Below, in pieces: positions 27,331 to 36,748 of a DNA stretch of 64,000 nt. Under the pieces are notes generated by a model, which was given only the letters and a program-made list of their open reading frames with translations, did not search any database and was not told where the DNA came from. The position numbers and the translations under genes were made by a program. Location: NCBI RefSeq assembly GCF_009725235.1, contig NZ_WJFC01000031.1, positions 1 to 64,000 of the forward strand, read 5' to 3'. Every line of letters begins with the position of its first letter. Position 1 is the first letter of the stretch. This DNA is from Scytonema sp. UIC 10036 (lineage in GTDB: Bacteria > Cyanobacteriota > Cyanobacteriia > Cyanobacteriales > Nostocaceae).

Positions 27331-27542
27331 ATCAATCGAAAAAACAAGCTAACAAACAGCCAATAAATAGCCGGAAGGACAATACACTTTTTGCCTTCCG
27401 ACTTTTGCCTTTTACACAAATTCAGGCAAGCCGCCCGGAGGAGGACACTGCTTTGGGCGGGTTTCCCCACTTGACACAAGCGCCCGTAGGCTTATTATGT
27501 ATGAGCCTCCCGGCAATCGAGCGCGGACGATTTGTCGTGACT

Positions 27543-27659
27543 TTACTCGAAATCCCGACGACCGGGGTTACGAGCAGGGTCATTTGACAAAAAGCCAAAG
27601 ACGAAGAGACCAACAAAGAAGGCAACAACTATATATACAACGATTTTTAAAGTCAGCAT
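27543..27659 (-). CDS. psbI: Photosystem II reaction centre protein I
   Basis: A 38-residue protein starting [12 protein letters not shown] and ending [12 protein letters not shown], with one transmembrane helix between. This is the highly conserved PsbI sequence and exactly its normal length. PsbI binds near the D1 and CP43 side of photosystem II and stabilises early assembly and dimers. The ribosome-binding site AGGAG lies eight bases before the ATG. It is transcribed alone on the minus strand, upstream of the DUF3769 gene. Confidence 0.97.
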   Translation of the reverse strand: MLTLKIVVYIVVAFFVGLFVFGFLSNDPARNPGRRDFE

Positions 27660-28171
27660 TTAGATATCTCCTGTGGGCTTGAGTGGCTCTCAGTATCTGC
27701 AACGCAGAAAAGATAGCTCTACTATCTTACCCAAATCTGGTTCATTTTTAGGAGATTGGGGATTGGGCAAAAGGGCATTGTTTTTCCCATGCTAGCTTGT
27801 CCTATTCACCAAGTTGGGTTTAGCTGCGGTTTTGGCGTTTTGCCTGTATGCCGACTTTTTGTAATCTGGCAGTATGGAAGTGACAGATGTGTCTGACTTT
27901 TAAATGCTCCTTAATTTTAAGTTGTGACTTGGTTAATGTCTTTAGTTAGTGGACGTTTAGTTAAAGTGGATGTTTCCGACACCAGAATTAGGAATTGAGG
28001 ATTAAGAGGTAGGTGGTAGTACGACAAACGCATCCCCATTGCCCAATCCCCATACCCCTAATCCCCAGGGAATGGGGACTCCGAGTTCCCCATTCCGTTT
28101 TTCCTCTACAACATTATATTATCAAATGATAATATCGTAGTGAATTGTGGTTTTATAAGGAATAACAAATA
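27660..28171. other. Intergenic region between divergent psbI and arsR-type gene
   Basis: About 510 bases with minisatellite-like text (GCCCAATCCCC/CCCCATTCC words near 28030-28100) and the palindrome described separately. The psbI promoter must lie in the first part. I see no further gene. Confidence 0.6.
28116..28135. promoter_or_regulatory. Candidate ArsR/SmtB operator
   Basis: ATATTATCAAATGATAATAT: perfect 8-base arms around AAAT, 36 bases before the GTG of the ArsR-type gene. AT-rich imperfect palindromes of this sort (with TGA/TCA at the inner edge) are typical SmtB/ArsR targets, so autoregulation is plausible. Confidence 0.55.
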
Positions 28172-28516
28172 GTGGTAGTGGAAACTTTTCCATCAGCCTT
28201 GGCACAAATGGCTGATTATTTTAAAGTTCTTTCCGAAGTGAGTCGCCTCCAGATTTTGTGCTGTCTCAAATCAGGTTCTAAAAATGTGACTGAGATTATT
28301 GAGCTAACTGGGCTTGGGCAAGCAAATGTTTCCAAACACCTCAAAATACTCTCCGGTGCAGGAGTTGTAATGCGATCGCCACAAGGAGCAAATGTATTTT
28401 ACGAGATTGCCGACCCCATGATTTTTCAACTCTGTGACCTCGTGTATCAAAGTTTGTCTATCAGACTTGAGGAAAAAGAAAAGCAGTTGGAGTTACTGAA
28501 AACTTTGCGAAGCTAA
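28172..28516 (+). CDS. ArsR/SmtB-family transcriptional regulator
   Basis: A 114-residue winged-helix repressor: helices FKVLSEVSRLQILCCLKSG, then VTEIIELTGLGQANVSKHLKILSGAGVVMRSPQGANVFYEI, which contains the DNA-recognition helix (GQANVSKHLKIL) and the wing. The classic metal-binding ELCVCDL box is replaced by TEIIELTG, so an alpha-3 metal site is not obvious. Other signals (redox, or a C-terminal site) are possible. The GTG at 28172 follows AAGGA by about 9 bases; ATG 28208 is an alternative. The next gene, 133 bases downstream, encodes a MATE pump, its likely target. Confidence 0.85.
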   Translation: MVVETFPSALAQMADYFKVLSEVSRLQILCCLKSGSKNVTEIIELTGLGQANVSKHLKILSGAGVVMRSPQGANVFYEIADPMIFQLCDLVYQSLSIRLEEKEKQLELLKTLRS

Positions 28517-28649
28517 TTGAAACTTCTTTTGTGCCTATCTCATCAAATTTTTTGGCAAAAATTATTCCTTATTTCTACTTTATGTATTAAAATAACCTAA
28601 CGTACTTACGTGTAATTTTTTGTCACGTCACTTAAGTTTTTTTACTTGA

Positions 28650-30023
28650 ATGGAGTCAACTTCAAGAAAGTTTACACCTGAGCTTCTCATGGAAGTTCAA
28701 GCCAGCTTGCAATTGGCAATACCTCTAGTTATTGTCCAAATATTGGAGGCATCCATTCCTTTGCTGGATGGGATGATGATGGGCTTACTGAACGGTCAAA
28801 CTTTAGCTGCGGGTGCCTTGGGTGCAGTCACTTTTTCCACCTTGGCTTCTGTTTGTCGTTCTGCGCTTTCAGCAGTAGGTGCTTCTGTTGCAAACGCTTT
28901 TGGAGCCGGCAAGATAGATCGAGTCAGCCATGCGGCAAGTCAGGGTGTTTGGTTAGCTGCAACCCTTTCCTTACCTATGATGTTTGTCATTTGGCATTTT
29001 GACTCTATTCTCCTGCTTACCGGTCAAGAGGAAGCTATCGTATCATTAGCTAAAACATATTTGCAAGCTATTGTTTGGGGTTTTCCTGCAGCGTTGGGTT
29101 TTTGCGTGTTAAAAGAAGTTGGGTCTGCCCTGAATCGCCCTCAATTCCTGACAGTCATTACAGTCGTTGGGTTAGTGTTGAATGTGGCTTTCAATTACGT
29201 GTTCATGTTCGGTAAATTTGGTTTACCGTCTCTTGGTTTAGCGGGAATCGGTTGGGCAAGCGCTCTTGTGCTTTGGTTGAATTTTATTGCTGCTGCCATT
29301 TGGGTATGGTGCGATGATTACTTTAAGAAATACCAAATCCATTGCACTTGGCGTCTGTTTGATAAGGATATGTTTGTGAATATCTTTCAAACAGGGTCAT
29401 TCTTGGGTTTGCAGTATGCAGCAGAAATTGGCGTGTTTACAGCTATTGCCTTACTCATGGGTTGGTTTGGGACAGACACTTTAGCAGCTCACGAAATAAC
29501 TGCTGAGACAGAAAGTTTTGTTGAGACAGTGTCCATAGGTGTTTCCTATGCCACGATGATGAGAGTAGGACAGTTAAAAGGACAAAACGATCTCCAGGGT
29601 GCAAGCAGAGCAGGATTCGTTGGTATTGCCCTGATTGCTCCGGTTGCAAGCATTGTGGCATTCATTTTTTGGCTATTTCCCAACTTTATTGTGGGCTTGT
29701 ATTTGGATATCGGTCATCCAGATAATATGGAGATTGTAGGAACGGCAATTTCTTTCTTGGAAGTGGCAGCAATAGTGCAATTATTTTATGGGATTCAGAC
29801 TATTGCTGCTGGTGCTTTAATAGGATTAAAGGATACCCAAACGCCAATGGCGATCGCTCTGTTTGCCTACTGGGGAGTGGGTATGGGTGGAGGTTATCTC
29901 ATGGCATTCACGTTGGGTTGGGGCAGTACAGGTTTGTGGTTGGGTTTAGCACTTGGATTGCTTATAAGTACAGTGCTTTTAACTTTACGTTTTTACCATT
30001 TGACGTCTGAACCCAATTCATAA
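28650..30023 (+). CDS. MATE-family multidrug/toxin efflux transporter
   Basis: A 457-residue protein with about twelve hydrophobic helices in two related halves, starting LAIPLVIVQILEASIPLLDGMMMGLL and containing ALGAVTF and NAFGAGK in half 1, then AAHEITAE in half 2. These are the usual NorM/DinF-type cues. MATE pumps expel cationic drugs or metabolites in exchange for Na+ or H+. The ArsR-type regulator upstream, on the same strand, suggests inducible expression. The stop codon overlaps the convergent ATP-grasp gene by six bases. Confidence 0.9.
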   Translation: MESTSRKFTPELLMEVQASLQLAIPLVIVQILEASIPLLDGMMMGLLNGQTLAAGALGAVTFSTLASVCRSALSAVGASVANAFGAGKIDRVSHAASQGVWLAATLSLPMMFVIWHFDSILLLTGQEEAIVSLAKTYLQAIVWGFPAALGFCVLKEVGSALNRPQFLTVITVVGLVLNVAFNYVFMFGKFGLPSLGLAGIGWASALVLWLNFIAAAIWVWCDDYFKKYQIHCTWRLFDKDMFVNIFQTGSFLGLQYAAEIGVFTAIALLMGWFGTDTLAAHEITAETESFVETVSIGVSYATMMRVGQLKGQNDLQGASRAGFVGIALIAPVASIVAFIFWLFPNFIVGLYLDIGHPDNMEIVGTAISFLEVAAIVQLFYGIQTIAAGALIGLKDTQTPMAIALFAYWGVGMGGGYLMAFTLGWGSTGLWLGLALGLLISTVLLTLRFYHLTSEPNS

Positions 30024-31007
30024 AGAGTATCTTTGCCGTGCTGATTCGACTATCTTGTCAATCAACTGGATGTAGGATAAACCTGCAAGCCCTGCCATAA
30101 TAGACAAGTCAGAAAGAACATGGTTGAGACCTGGTAATGGATTGATCTCCAGAAAATTCAACTCACCGCTAGCATCGCAGCGCAAGTCCACACGAGCAGC
30201 ATCCCGACACCCAAGGATATGGTAGGCATCTAATGCTAGTCGTTGCGCTTGTGCTGAAAGCGGTTCGGAATCTTCAATTAGACGATAGGATACCCGTTCT
30301 AGATATTCATCTTTGTTGAGAGCAGTATAGGCGACAGTCTCTGCTTTATTTGTAAACAGGACTTCCATCACGCCCACCACTCGTGCAGTGTTACCATTCC
30401 CAACAATGCCTACTGTGACTTCTCTCCCTGGGAGAAAGGTTTCTACAAGTACAGACTGATGGAATTTGTCGATCGCTTTTTGGCATTCCGTCACTAGCTC
30501 AGTGCGTTCTTTCACTAAGGAACGCCCTGTTACTCCTTTGGAACTTCCCTCAGCAACTGGCTTCAGGAAGAGTGGCATGGGTAGCGATACGGCTGTTGCT
30601 TCTCGGATACTCCCTACAACCTCAAATGGGGCTGTAGGTAAACCGCGATCGCGGACTACACTTTTAGCAAGAGCTTTATCAAGTGTAAGAGCACAGGTTA
30701 ATGGGTCAGCAAAAGTATGAGGTTGAGCAAATAATTCACACACAGCAGGCACTTGAGCCTCACGAGAACGACCTTTGACCCCCTCGGCAATGTTGAAAAT
30801 TAAATCCCAGCGATCGCCTTTTGTCAACCGCAAAGCAAGTTCTCTACCATTACCAACACGTTCAACCTGATGACCCAAACTATCCAGTGCCTTTTCCAAC
30901 CCAATCAAAGTTTCTTCTGAGTCAAATTCCATCACTTCATCGGCGGTGAAACCTTTGTTCAGATAATCTTGCTTGAGGTCATAACACAAACCAATAAAAA
31001 TTCCCAT
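30018..31007 (-). CDS. D-Ala-D-Ala ligase-like ATP-grasp enzyme
   Basis: A 329-residue ATP-grasp protein that starts MGIFIGLCYDLK; the longer frame upstream overlaps the radical SAM gene and shows no domain. Features: WDLIFNIAEGVKGRSREAQVPAVCE, FLKPVAEGSSKGV (ATP-binding Lys and Gly loop), LVETFLPGREVTVGIVG, ARVDLRCD and the Mg2+-binding FLEINPLPGL. This resembles ATP-grasp amide/peptide-bond ligases of the Ddl group. It begins 10 bases after the KamA-like gene stop, so the two are cotranscribed. A dedicated peptide ligase for a product of the aminomutase (for example beta-lysine) is a reasonable guess. A second Ddl is normally needed for peptidoglycan, so this is probably a paralogue. Confidence 0.8.
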   Translation of the reverse strand: MGIFIGLCYDLKQDYLNKGFTADEVMEFDSEETLIGLEKALDSLGHQVERVGNGRELALRLTKGDRWDLIFNIAEGVKGRSREAQVPAVCELFAQPHTFADPLTCALTLDKALAKSVVRDRGLPTAPFEVVGSIREATAVSLPMPLFLKPVAEGSSKGVTGRSLVKERTELVTECQKAIDKFHQSVLVETFLPGREVTVGIVGNGNTARVVGVMEVLFTNKAETVAYTALNKDEYLERVSYRLIEDSEPLSAQAQRLALDAYHILGCRDAARVDLRCDASGELNFLEINPLPGLNHVLSDLSIMAGLAGLSYIQLIDKIVESARQRYSL

Positions 31008-31017
31008 AATCTCAGCT

Positions 31018-32172
31018 TTATATTTCCGGATCTGTATATGTAAACGTCTGACCTTCCCAGTTACGAACCAGTGCTGTACCGTTCTCATAGGCGAGCAGTG
31101 TTTCTTTTTGAATAGGGACTTTGCCACCACCACCAGGAGCATCAATTACATAAGTTGGGACAGCGTAGCCCGTGGTGTGACCGCGCAATTTAGAGATCAG
31201 ATCCAAACCTGTTTGTACGCTAGTCCGCAGGTGTGCAGTACCTACAACTGGATCGCATTGGTAGAGATAGTAAGGACGGACGCGCAGTTTCAGCAAACCG
31301 TGAAACAGCTGCTTGAGTGACTCCTCAGAGTCATTCACGTTTTTCAGCAATACAGTTTGACTTCCTAATGGAATACCACCGTCAGCTAGTAAATCACAGG
31401 CATACGCCGTTTCTGGAGTTAGTTCCCGTACATGACAAAAGTGTAACGACAGCCACACCCGATGCTTGCGAAGCACGGCAACAAGTTCTGGAGTAATCCG
31501 TTGTGGTAAGAAACTCGGTACGCGAGACCCAATACGTATAAATTCAATGTGTGAAATAGCACGCAATTGTCTTAACAAGTTGTCTAAGGGTTCGTCCGAC
31601 ATAAGCAGGGGATCGCCACCAGAAATCAGCACGTCACGTACCTCAGTATGCTCTTCTAGGTAAGCAACGATCGCTTCCATTCGTCGAGTCAGAGGGTACA
31701 TTTCACCTTGACTAACTAAGCGAGAACGCGTACAATAACGGCAATATGCAGCACAAGAGTCAAGAGCAAGAAATAAAACTCTGTCAGGATAGCGGTGTAC
31801 CAATCCGGGCACCACGCTGTCGTGGTCTTCACCGCATGGATCTTTCATATCCGCAGGATTAACTACAAGCTCTGCTTCTCGTGGTATGACTTGCAACCGT
31901 AGCGGACAAAGCGAATCTTCTGGGTCAAGCAGTGCTGCAAAATGCGGTGTCACGGCTATGGCAAACTTCTCAGGAGACTTCAAAAGTCCCTGTTCCTCTG
32001 CGGGAACAAGATGCAGCAAACGCTGGAAATGTTCTGGTTTAGTTAATCGATGCCGCATTTGCCAGCGCCAGTCATTCCACCGTTCTGGATCGTAAGTTTC
32101 CCCAAAAATTCGACAAATTTCCTGGCGTCGGGTGTTATGGATGACGATAGGATTGATTTCAGTGTAAACCAT
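31018..32172 (-). CDS. KamA-type radical SAM aminomutase (lysine 2,3-aminomutase family)
   Basis: A 384-residue enzyme. CAAYCRYC (~139-146) is the CxxxCxxC motif for the 4Fe-4S cluster that cleaves S-adenosylmethionine. ISGGDPLLMSDEPL and RIGSRVPSFLPQRI are typical KamA segments, and DAPGGGGKVPI near the C-terminus holds the PLP-binding Lys. Family members interconvert alpha- and beta-lysine (or act on related amino acids, such as EpmB on EF-P). EpmB is shorter, so a biosynthetic aminomutase is preferred. Operon with the ATP-grasp ligase. Confidence 0.88.
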   Translation of the reverse strand: MVYTEINPIVIHNTRRQEICRIFGETYDPERWNDWRWQMRHRLTKPEHFQRLLHLVPAEEQGLLKSPEKFAIAVTPHFAALLDPEDSLCPLRLQVIPREAELVVNPADMKDPCGEDHDSVVPGLVHRYPDRVLFLALDSCAAYCRYCTRSRLVSQGEMYPLTRRMEAIVAYLEEHTEVRDVLISGGDPLLMSDEPLDNLLRQLRAISHIEFIRIGSRVPSFLPQRITPELVAVLRKHRVWLSLHFCHVRELTPETAYACDLLADGGIPLGSQTVLLKNVNDSEESLKQLFHGLLKLRVRPYYLYQCDPVVGTAHLRTSVQTGLDLISKLRGHTTGYAVPTYVIDAPGGGGKVPIQKETLLAYENGTALVRNWEGQTFTYTDPEI

Positions 32173-32578
32173 TATACTTAAATATACCCTTAGTTATTTG
32201 CAGTCAGTAAAAAAGTACCCACATATGATGGGTTCCGCGCCAATACTGCATATAGTTTTAATCGAAGTTCTTTACAAAGTGAGATGTGGTAATTACTGTA
32301 ATAGAAGTAAAGAAATATTTGTATTTGATATGTATCGCCAAAAATCTATAGTAAAAGATAATACTGCAAGGGATAAGAATTTTTGTAGGTTGGGTTGAGG
32401 AACGAAACCCAACAAATATCTGGCTCACTTTAGATAAGCTATGCTGCGGAGTAGTTCATTATTTTAGGTAAGTAAACAGGAGGCGGAGCCTCGAGTAAGG
32501 CATTCCCAGGCGGAGCCTGGGAACGAGGTGCATGAGGTGCGAGGTGATATGAGGTTTTAATGTGGTGGAGTACTGGTG
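32173..32578. other. Intergenic region with two dispersed repeats
   Basis: At 32385-32413 lies GTAGGTTGGGTTGAGG, then CGAAACCCAAC, the same family as 9556-9632. At 32478-32527 lies a CTCGTTCCCAG-family copy. No gene seen. Confidence 0.65.
32478..32527. repeat. CTCGTTCCCAG-family interspersed repeat
   Basis: AGGAGGCGGAGCCTC, a spacer, then GCATTCCCAGGCGGAGCCTG and GGAACGAG, nearly the same module order as at 24755. It lies 51 bases past the dxs stop codon. Confidence 0.75.
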
Positions 32579-34486
32579 TTAACTCACAGTAGAAAGTTCC
32601 CGCTTGAAGAAAGCCTGTAAAACTCTGTCAGCAATTTGGGGACTTGTTAAACCTAATGCGGCTTTCGATTCGTTGGGTTCGGCATGTTCTACCAACAAAT
32701 CGGGTATACCGATGCGTTTAACAGGAACTACGATATCGGCGTCTAAAAGCGCTTCTGCAATTGCCGATCCGAAGCCTCCTGTAATACAGCCCTCTTCCAA
32801 AGTCACAACGCGCCCAATTTTCTGAGCAAGTGGGAAGATTAATTCCGTATCTAAAGGCTTGGCAAAACGCGCATTAACCACAGTTGCTTCAATACCGTGT
32901 TCGCTAAGGATTTCGGCAGTTTGCAGTGCGGGTTGTACCATTGTGCCGTAGCCAAGAAGCAACACATCATCGCCAGTACGGAGAATTTCCCCTTTACCGA
33001 TTTCTAAAGCCTCCCAGCCTTCCTCCATCAAAGGAACACCGTAACCGCTACCACGAGGGAAACGCATGGCGATCGGTCCGGATGTGTGATTGATACCAGT
33101 GACTACCATCCGTTGCAATTCTGCCTCGTCTTTAGGTGCCATGAGTACCATGTTGGGAACGCAACGTAGATAGGCAATATCATACATTCCCTGGTGTGTA
33201 GGACCGTCAGCACCAACAATTCCTGCTCTATCCATACAGAAGAATACTGGCAGGTTTTGAATGCAAACGTCGTGAATAATTTGGTCGTAGGCACGTTGTA
33301 GGAAGGTAGAGTAAATAGCAACAACCGGACGCATACCTTCAGATGCTAGTCCGGCTGCTAAGGTAACAGCGTGCTGTTCGGCAATGCCTACATCTATATA
33401 TTGATTGGGTAGCTTTGCTTGCAATTTATCTAACCCCGTTCCTGTTGCCATTGCGGCGGTAATACCAATAATTTTGGGGTTTTGTTCGGCAAGTTGAACC
33501 AAAGTGTGGGCAAAAACTTTATTATAACCGGGTGGCTTGGGCTTATTGGAGGGAACTGCTTTCCCTGTCGTTAAGTTAAAGGGAACTTGGGCATGATAGC
33601 CAACTTTATCTTGTTCGGCAATTTCATATCCTTTACCCTTGACAGTTGCGACGTGTACCAAAACAGGTCCTGGAATTTGATGCGCCTGTTGGAAAGTGGC
33701 AATTAATTCCTCTAAATTGTGTCCATCTACGGGACCGATGTAAGTAAAACCCAGTTCTTCAAACACAGCGCCAACCTTGGGAACAGCCAAGCGCTTCATC
33801 CCTTCTTTGATGCGTTCTAGTTCGGGTGAAAGGGATTCTCCAACAAAGGGAATATGCTTGACTTGTTCTTCAAAATTATCTTTAAGGAACTGTACTGGCG
33901 GACTCAGGCGCATTTTGTTTAAGTAGCGGGGAATCGCACCAACGTTGGGAGAGATGGACATTTCATTGTCGTTAAGGACAACCAGCAGGTTAGTCTTGGG
34001 CAAATGTCCGGCGTGGTTGATAGCTTCTAATGCCATACCACCAGTCAGCGCACCATCACCAATGATAGCGGCAACTTTAAACTTTTCTCCTTTGAGATCC
34101 CTTGCTAAAGCCATGCCCAATCCAGCAGAGATACTGGTGGAAGCGTGTCCCGCACCGAAATGGTCAAATTTACTTTCACATCGCTTGAGATAACCGGCAA
34201 TTCCGTCTTTTTGCCGCAAAGTGTGGAAGTTAGGGTAGCGCCCTGTAATGAGTTTGTGAGGATAAGCTTGGTGTCCTACATCCCAGATAACCTTATCGCG
34301 GTCTAAATCCAGCGTTTGGTAAAGCCCTAGGGTCAATTCTACAACTCCCAAACCAGGTCCGAGGTGTCCTCCAGTTGCTGCTACAGTTTGAAGATGTTTA
34401 TCTCGAATCTGACGGGCAATTTGTTGTAACTGGCGAATCGACAAACCATGCAGTTGGTTGGGATGAGTAATTTCACTCAAGTGCAT
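32579..34486 (-). CDS. dxs: 1-deoxy-D-xylulose-5-phosphate synthase
   Basis: A 635-residue thiamine diphosphate enzyme condensing pyruvate and glyceraldehyde 3-phosphate, the first step of the MEP isoprenoid pathway (carotenoids, phytyl chains, quinones). TPP/Mg2+ motif: [18 protein letters not shown] ... NDNEMSIS near residues 145-180. The transketolase central domain contains [17 protein letters not shown] (~365) and [18 protein letters not shown] (~425). The C-terminal domain begins near 500. Length and motifs are normal. Transcribed alone, with ~270 bases upstream before the SLH gene. Confidence 0.97.
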   Translation of the reverse strand: MHLSEITHPNQLHGLSIRQLQQIARQIRDKHLQTVAATGGHLGPGLGVVELTLGLYQTLDLDRDKVIWDVGHQAYPHKLITGRYPNFHTLRQKDGIAGYLKRCESKFDHFGAGHASTSISAGLGMALARDLKGEKFKVAAIIGDGALTGGMALEAINHAGHLPKTNLLVVLNDNEMSISPNVGAIPRYLNKMRLSPPVQFLKDNFEEQVKHIPFVGESLSPELERIKEGMKRLAVPKVGAVFEELGFTYIGPVDGHNLEELIATFQQAHQIPGPVLVHVATVKGKGYEIAEQDKVGYHAQVPFNLTTGKAVPSNKPKPPGYNKVFAHTLVQLAEQNPKIIGITAAMATGTGLDKLQAKLPNQYIDVGIAEQHAVTLAAGLASEGMRPVVAIYSTFLQRAYDQIIHDVCIQNLPVFFCMDRAGIVGADGPTHQGMYDIAYLRCVPNMVLMAPKDEAELQRMVVTGINHTSGPIAMRFPRGSGYGVPLMEEGWEALEIGKGEILRTGDDVLLLGYGTMVQPALQTAEILSEHGIEATVVNARFAKPLDTELIFPLAQKIGRVVTLEEGCITGGFGSAIAEALLDADIVVPVKRIGIPDLLVEHAEPNESKAALGLTSPQIADRVLQAFFKRELSTVS

Positions 34487-34757
34487 AACTATAGGGTTTT
34501 CCTCTCTACTTTTTGCATTTCTGATTTTCCCACGGTGGGGTTGTCAGCTTATGAAGCCATTGTCAAACAGTTACAAAAAAGAACCTAGTACATGAAGGCA
34601 GAAGTACGCTTGTTTGAGGGCAGAAGGCGCAAAAGCTTTGATTGTAAGCTTTTTATCTGTTACTAATGGTCTATTTATCTACGCGCCAGCTGTACTAGCA
34701 GCAAAAAACAACAGGAAAATATTTATTTCCCCTTTGTCTCCCTTGTCTTGACTGTGT

Positions 34758-35459
34758 CTAAGATTCTCCCTCGCTCGCATCCGGAACCTCTGGCGTTTGC
34801 GGTTGCGGCTGCTGTCTTTGTAAATACTGACTTAAGACAAAAGCCATGTCCCCACGAGTCATGGGCTGCAATGGGGAGAGATTTCCTTGTCTATCGGTAT
34901 TGACAAATCCCTCGCTAGCTGCTGTAGCGAGTGCTTTCCTCGCCCAAGCTGGTATAGACGCAGCATCGGGATATGAGGCAAGAATCTCATTGACCGTTTC
35001 ATCAGGGAATTGAAAAACGCCGTAAGCTTGTGCAAAAATTGCTAAAGCCTCCGCTTTTGTAACTCTTTGATTCGGGAAGAATAAATTTCCCCGATAACCC
35101 TTCATAATATCAGTTTTTAAAACTATTTGAACATCATTAAACGCGGGATTGGAAGGGGATACGTCAGCAACTTTGAAATTTTCTTTGGTAGCCGCCTGTC
35201 GTTTATCCAGTCGAAATGCTTTTACCATAATCGAAGCTAATTCTGCTCGGCTGACAAACCGTTGTGGGTAAAAATTTCCATCTGGAGCGTTAGACATGAA
35301 TTTGGCAGCAACAACTTGTGTTATGGGATCGGATGGTTGTTCGGTGTTGGCTTGCTCAAGTGCGATCGCTCTTAGCGCAAGCCTCCCCCGGCTTATCGCC
35401 ACATCGGGAAAAGATTGTAGTAGTGCGACTAATGAGAGAGTACTTAGAAGCTGACGCAT
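34758..35459 (-). CDS. Exported S-layer homology (SLH) domain protein
   Basis: A 233-residue protein from the second ATG (MRQLLSTLSLVALLQSFPDVAIS), which gives a better signal peptide than the ATG seven codons upstream. Two to three SLH motifs follow (FYPQRFVSRAELASIMVKAF; LFFPNQRVTKAEALAIFAQAY; PMTRGDMAFVLSQYL), and the C-terminus is Pro/Gln-rich. SLH domains bind peptidoglycan-linked polymers, so it probably sits at the cell wall or periplasm. It has no additional catalytic or porin domain. Single gene. Confidence 0.8.
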   Translation of the reverse strand: MRQLLSTLSLVALLQSFPDVAISRGRLALRAIALEQANTEQPSDPITQVVAAKFMSNAPDGNFYPQRFVSRAELASIMVKAFRLDKRQAATKENFKVADVSPSNPAFNDVQIVLKTDIMKGYRGNLFFPNQRVTKAEALAIFAQAYGVFQFPDETVNEILASYPDAASIPAWARKALATAASEGFVNTDRQGNLSPLQPMTRGDMAFVLSQYLQRQQPQPQTPEVPDASEGES

Positions 35460-35550
35460 AATTGTATACACTTTAAGCAACTACTGCTCTTCAAAACCTC
35501 TTTAAAGACGAATATACAGGATGAGATGTTGCAACCTAGTAGTTTGTCAC

Positions 35551-35660
35551 CTCGTTCCCAGCCTCAGGCTGGGAATGACTTACGGGAGGCTCCGCCTCCT
35601 GTGTCTCTACAAAGCGAGGCGGAGCCTCACTCTCGTTACCAGGCAGAGCCTGGTAACGAG
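35551..35660. repeat. CTCGTTCCCAG-family interspersed repeat, long copy
   Basis: The outer arms CTCGTTCCCAGCC and GGTAACGAG enclose GGAGGCTCCGCCTCC and GAGGCGGAGCCTC, i.e. several nested palindromes in 110 bases. Present between the SLH gene and the kinase relic. Confidence 0.8.
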
Positions 35661-35678
35661 AGTGAGGAGCCTACCTAC

Positions 35679-36597
35679 TTATCCATTATGACTATTTTCA
35701 ACTCCCATAATTGGAAGTAGGATTACAAATTCTGCTCCTTCTTCCAATCTTGAATTAACTTCAAGACTTCCTCTATGTTTTTCTAAAACAATTTGCCGTG
35801 CAATGGCTAGCCCCAAACCCGTTCCCTTACCAACAGCTTTAGTCGTAAATAAGTAGTCAAAAATCCGTGGCTTCACATCTTCTGATATCCCTCTTCCATT
35901 ATTTTTAATATTAATAAAAACTTGATTTTTATCGGGAAAGGCAGAGGGCAGGAGGCAGCTATGAGTCACGGGAATTCTGGCTCCTGCAAGGCTGCCCGCG
36001 TGTGAAGGGAACAAGGGTTTAAGACCCCCATTGAACTCCTGTGAGCGTGGCTACCGTTTAGGAGGGGTCTGAATCCCCTTCTAAACGGAACATAGCTGCC
36101 ATCTGCCATCAGCAAGGCTGCCTTCTTCAACCTCCTGAATAAAAGTTTTAACAGTAATACAATTAGAAGTTTCTTTAATTTTTTCATAACTCAAACCAAT
36201 ATTTGAATCATCCAGAGCATCAATTGCATTTGCCAAAATATTCATAAAAACTTGATTTAATTGTCCTGGAAAAAATTTCACTTTTGGTAATTGACCGTAA
36301 TTAGTTATCACCTGAATTACTGAGCGGGTTTCGTTAGCTTTCAGGCGATGTTTGAGGATTAAGAGAGCGCTATCAATACCATCATGAATGTTGAAGCTAA
36401 CTTGATTTTCTGTATCTGCACGGGAAAAAGTTCGCAAACTATTTGATATATTTTTACTACGTTCTACACCCACTTGCATCGAATCTAAAAGTTTAGGTAA
36501 ATCCGTTCGGATATAATCTAAATCAATTTCTTCCAGTTTAAATTCTATTTCTCGGATGTATTTGTCGGTGAAAAGGAAATAAGCTTTACATCATAGT
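35679..36597 (-). pseudogene. Sensor histidine kinase, truncated and interrupted
   Basis: The 5' part (36597 down to ~36125) reads IEFKLEEIDLDYIRTDLPKL, MQVGVERSKNISNSLRTFSR and NQVFMNILANAIDAL (N box). The 3' part (~35937 down to 35679) reads KNQVFINIKNNGRGISEDV (G1), GKGTGLGLAIARQI (G2) and FVILLP. These are the last two-thirds of a cyanobacterial PAS/GAF-type histidine kinase. The sensor region and the phosphorylated His are missing, and a stop (TGA) lies just upstream of 36597. The two parts are separated by a ~190-base insertion (35937-36124) with stop codons. Confidence 0.8.
35937..36124. mobile_element. Small insertion element in the histidine kinase relic
   Basis: The kinase frame is split by ~188 bases. 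Loosely inverted ends are GGCAGAGGGCAGGAGGCAGCTATG on the left (first 20 bases GGCAGAGGGCAGGAGGCAGC) and CATAGCTGCCATCTGCC on the right, and AAGGCTGCC occurs at both sides. An inner hairpin at 36054-36088 (CCGTTTAGGAGGGG with CCCCTTCTAAACGG) is strong. No coding capacity. The exact boundaries are approximate. Confidence 0.6.
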
Positions 36598-36748
36598 ATT
36601 CCCAAAAGTTGGGGGTATTATATCACATAAGACGGAAAATAGATAACAAAACCATGTAGCTCTAATCCTTTCTCTTAAAACCGTTTTGCTTACCTTTACC
36701 TTTTTCCCTTACCCTAAACAATAGTTTATGATTTGAGGAGCTTTGGGA

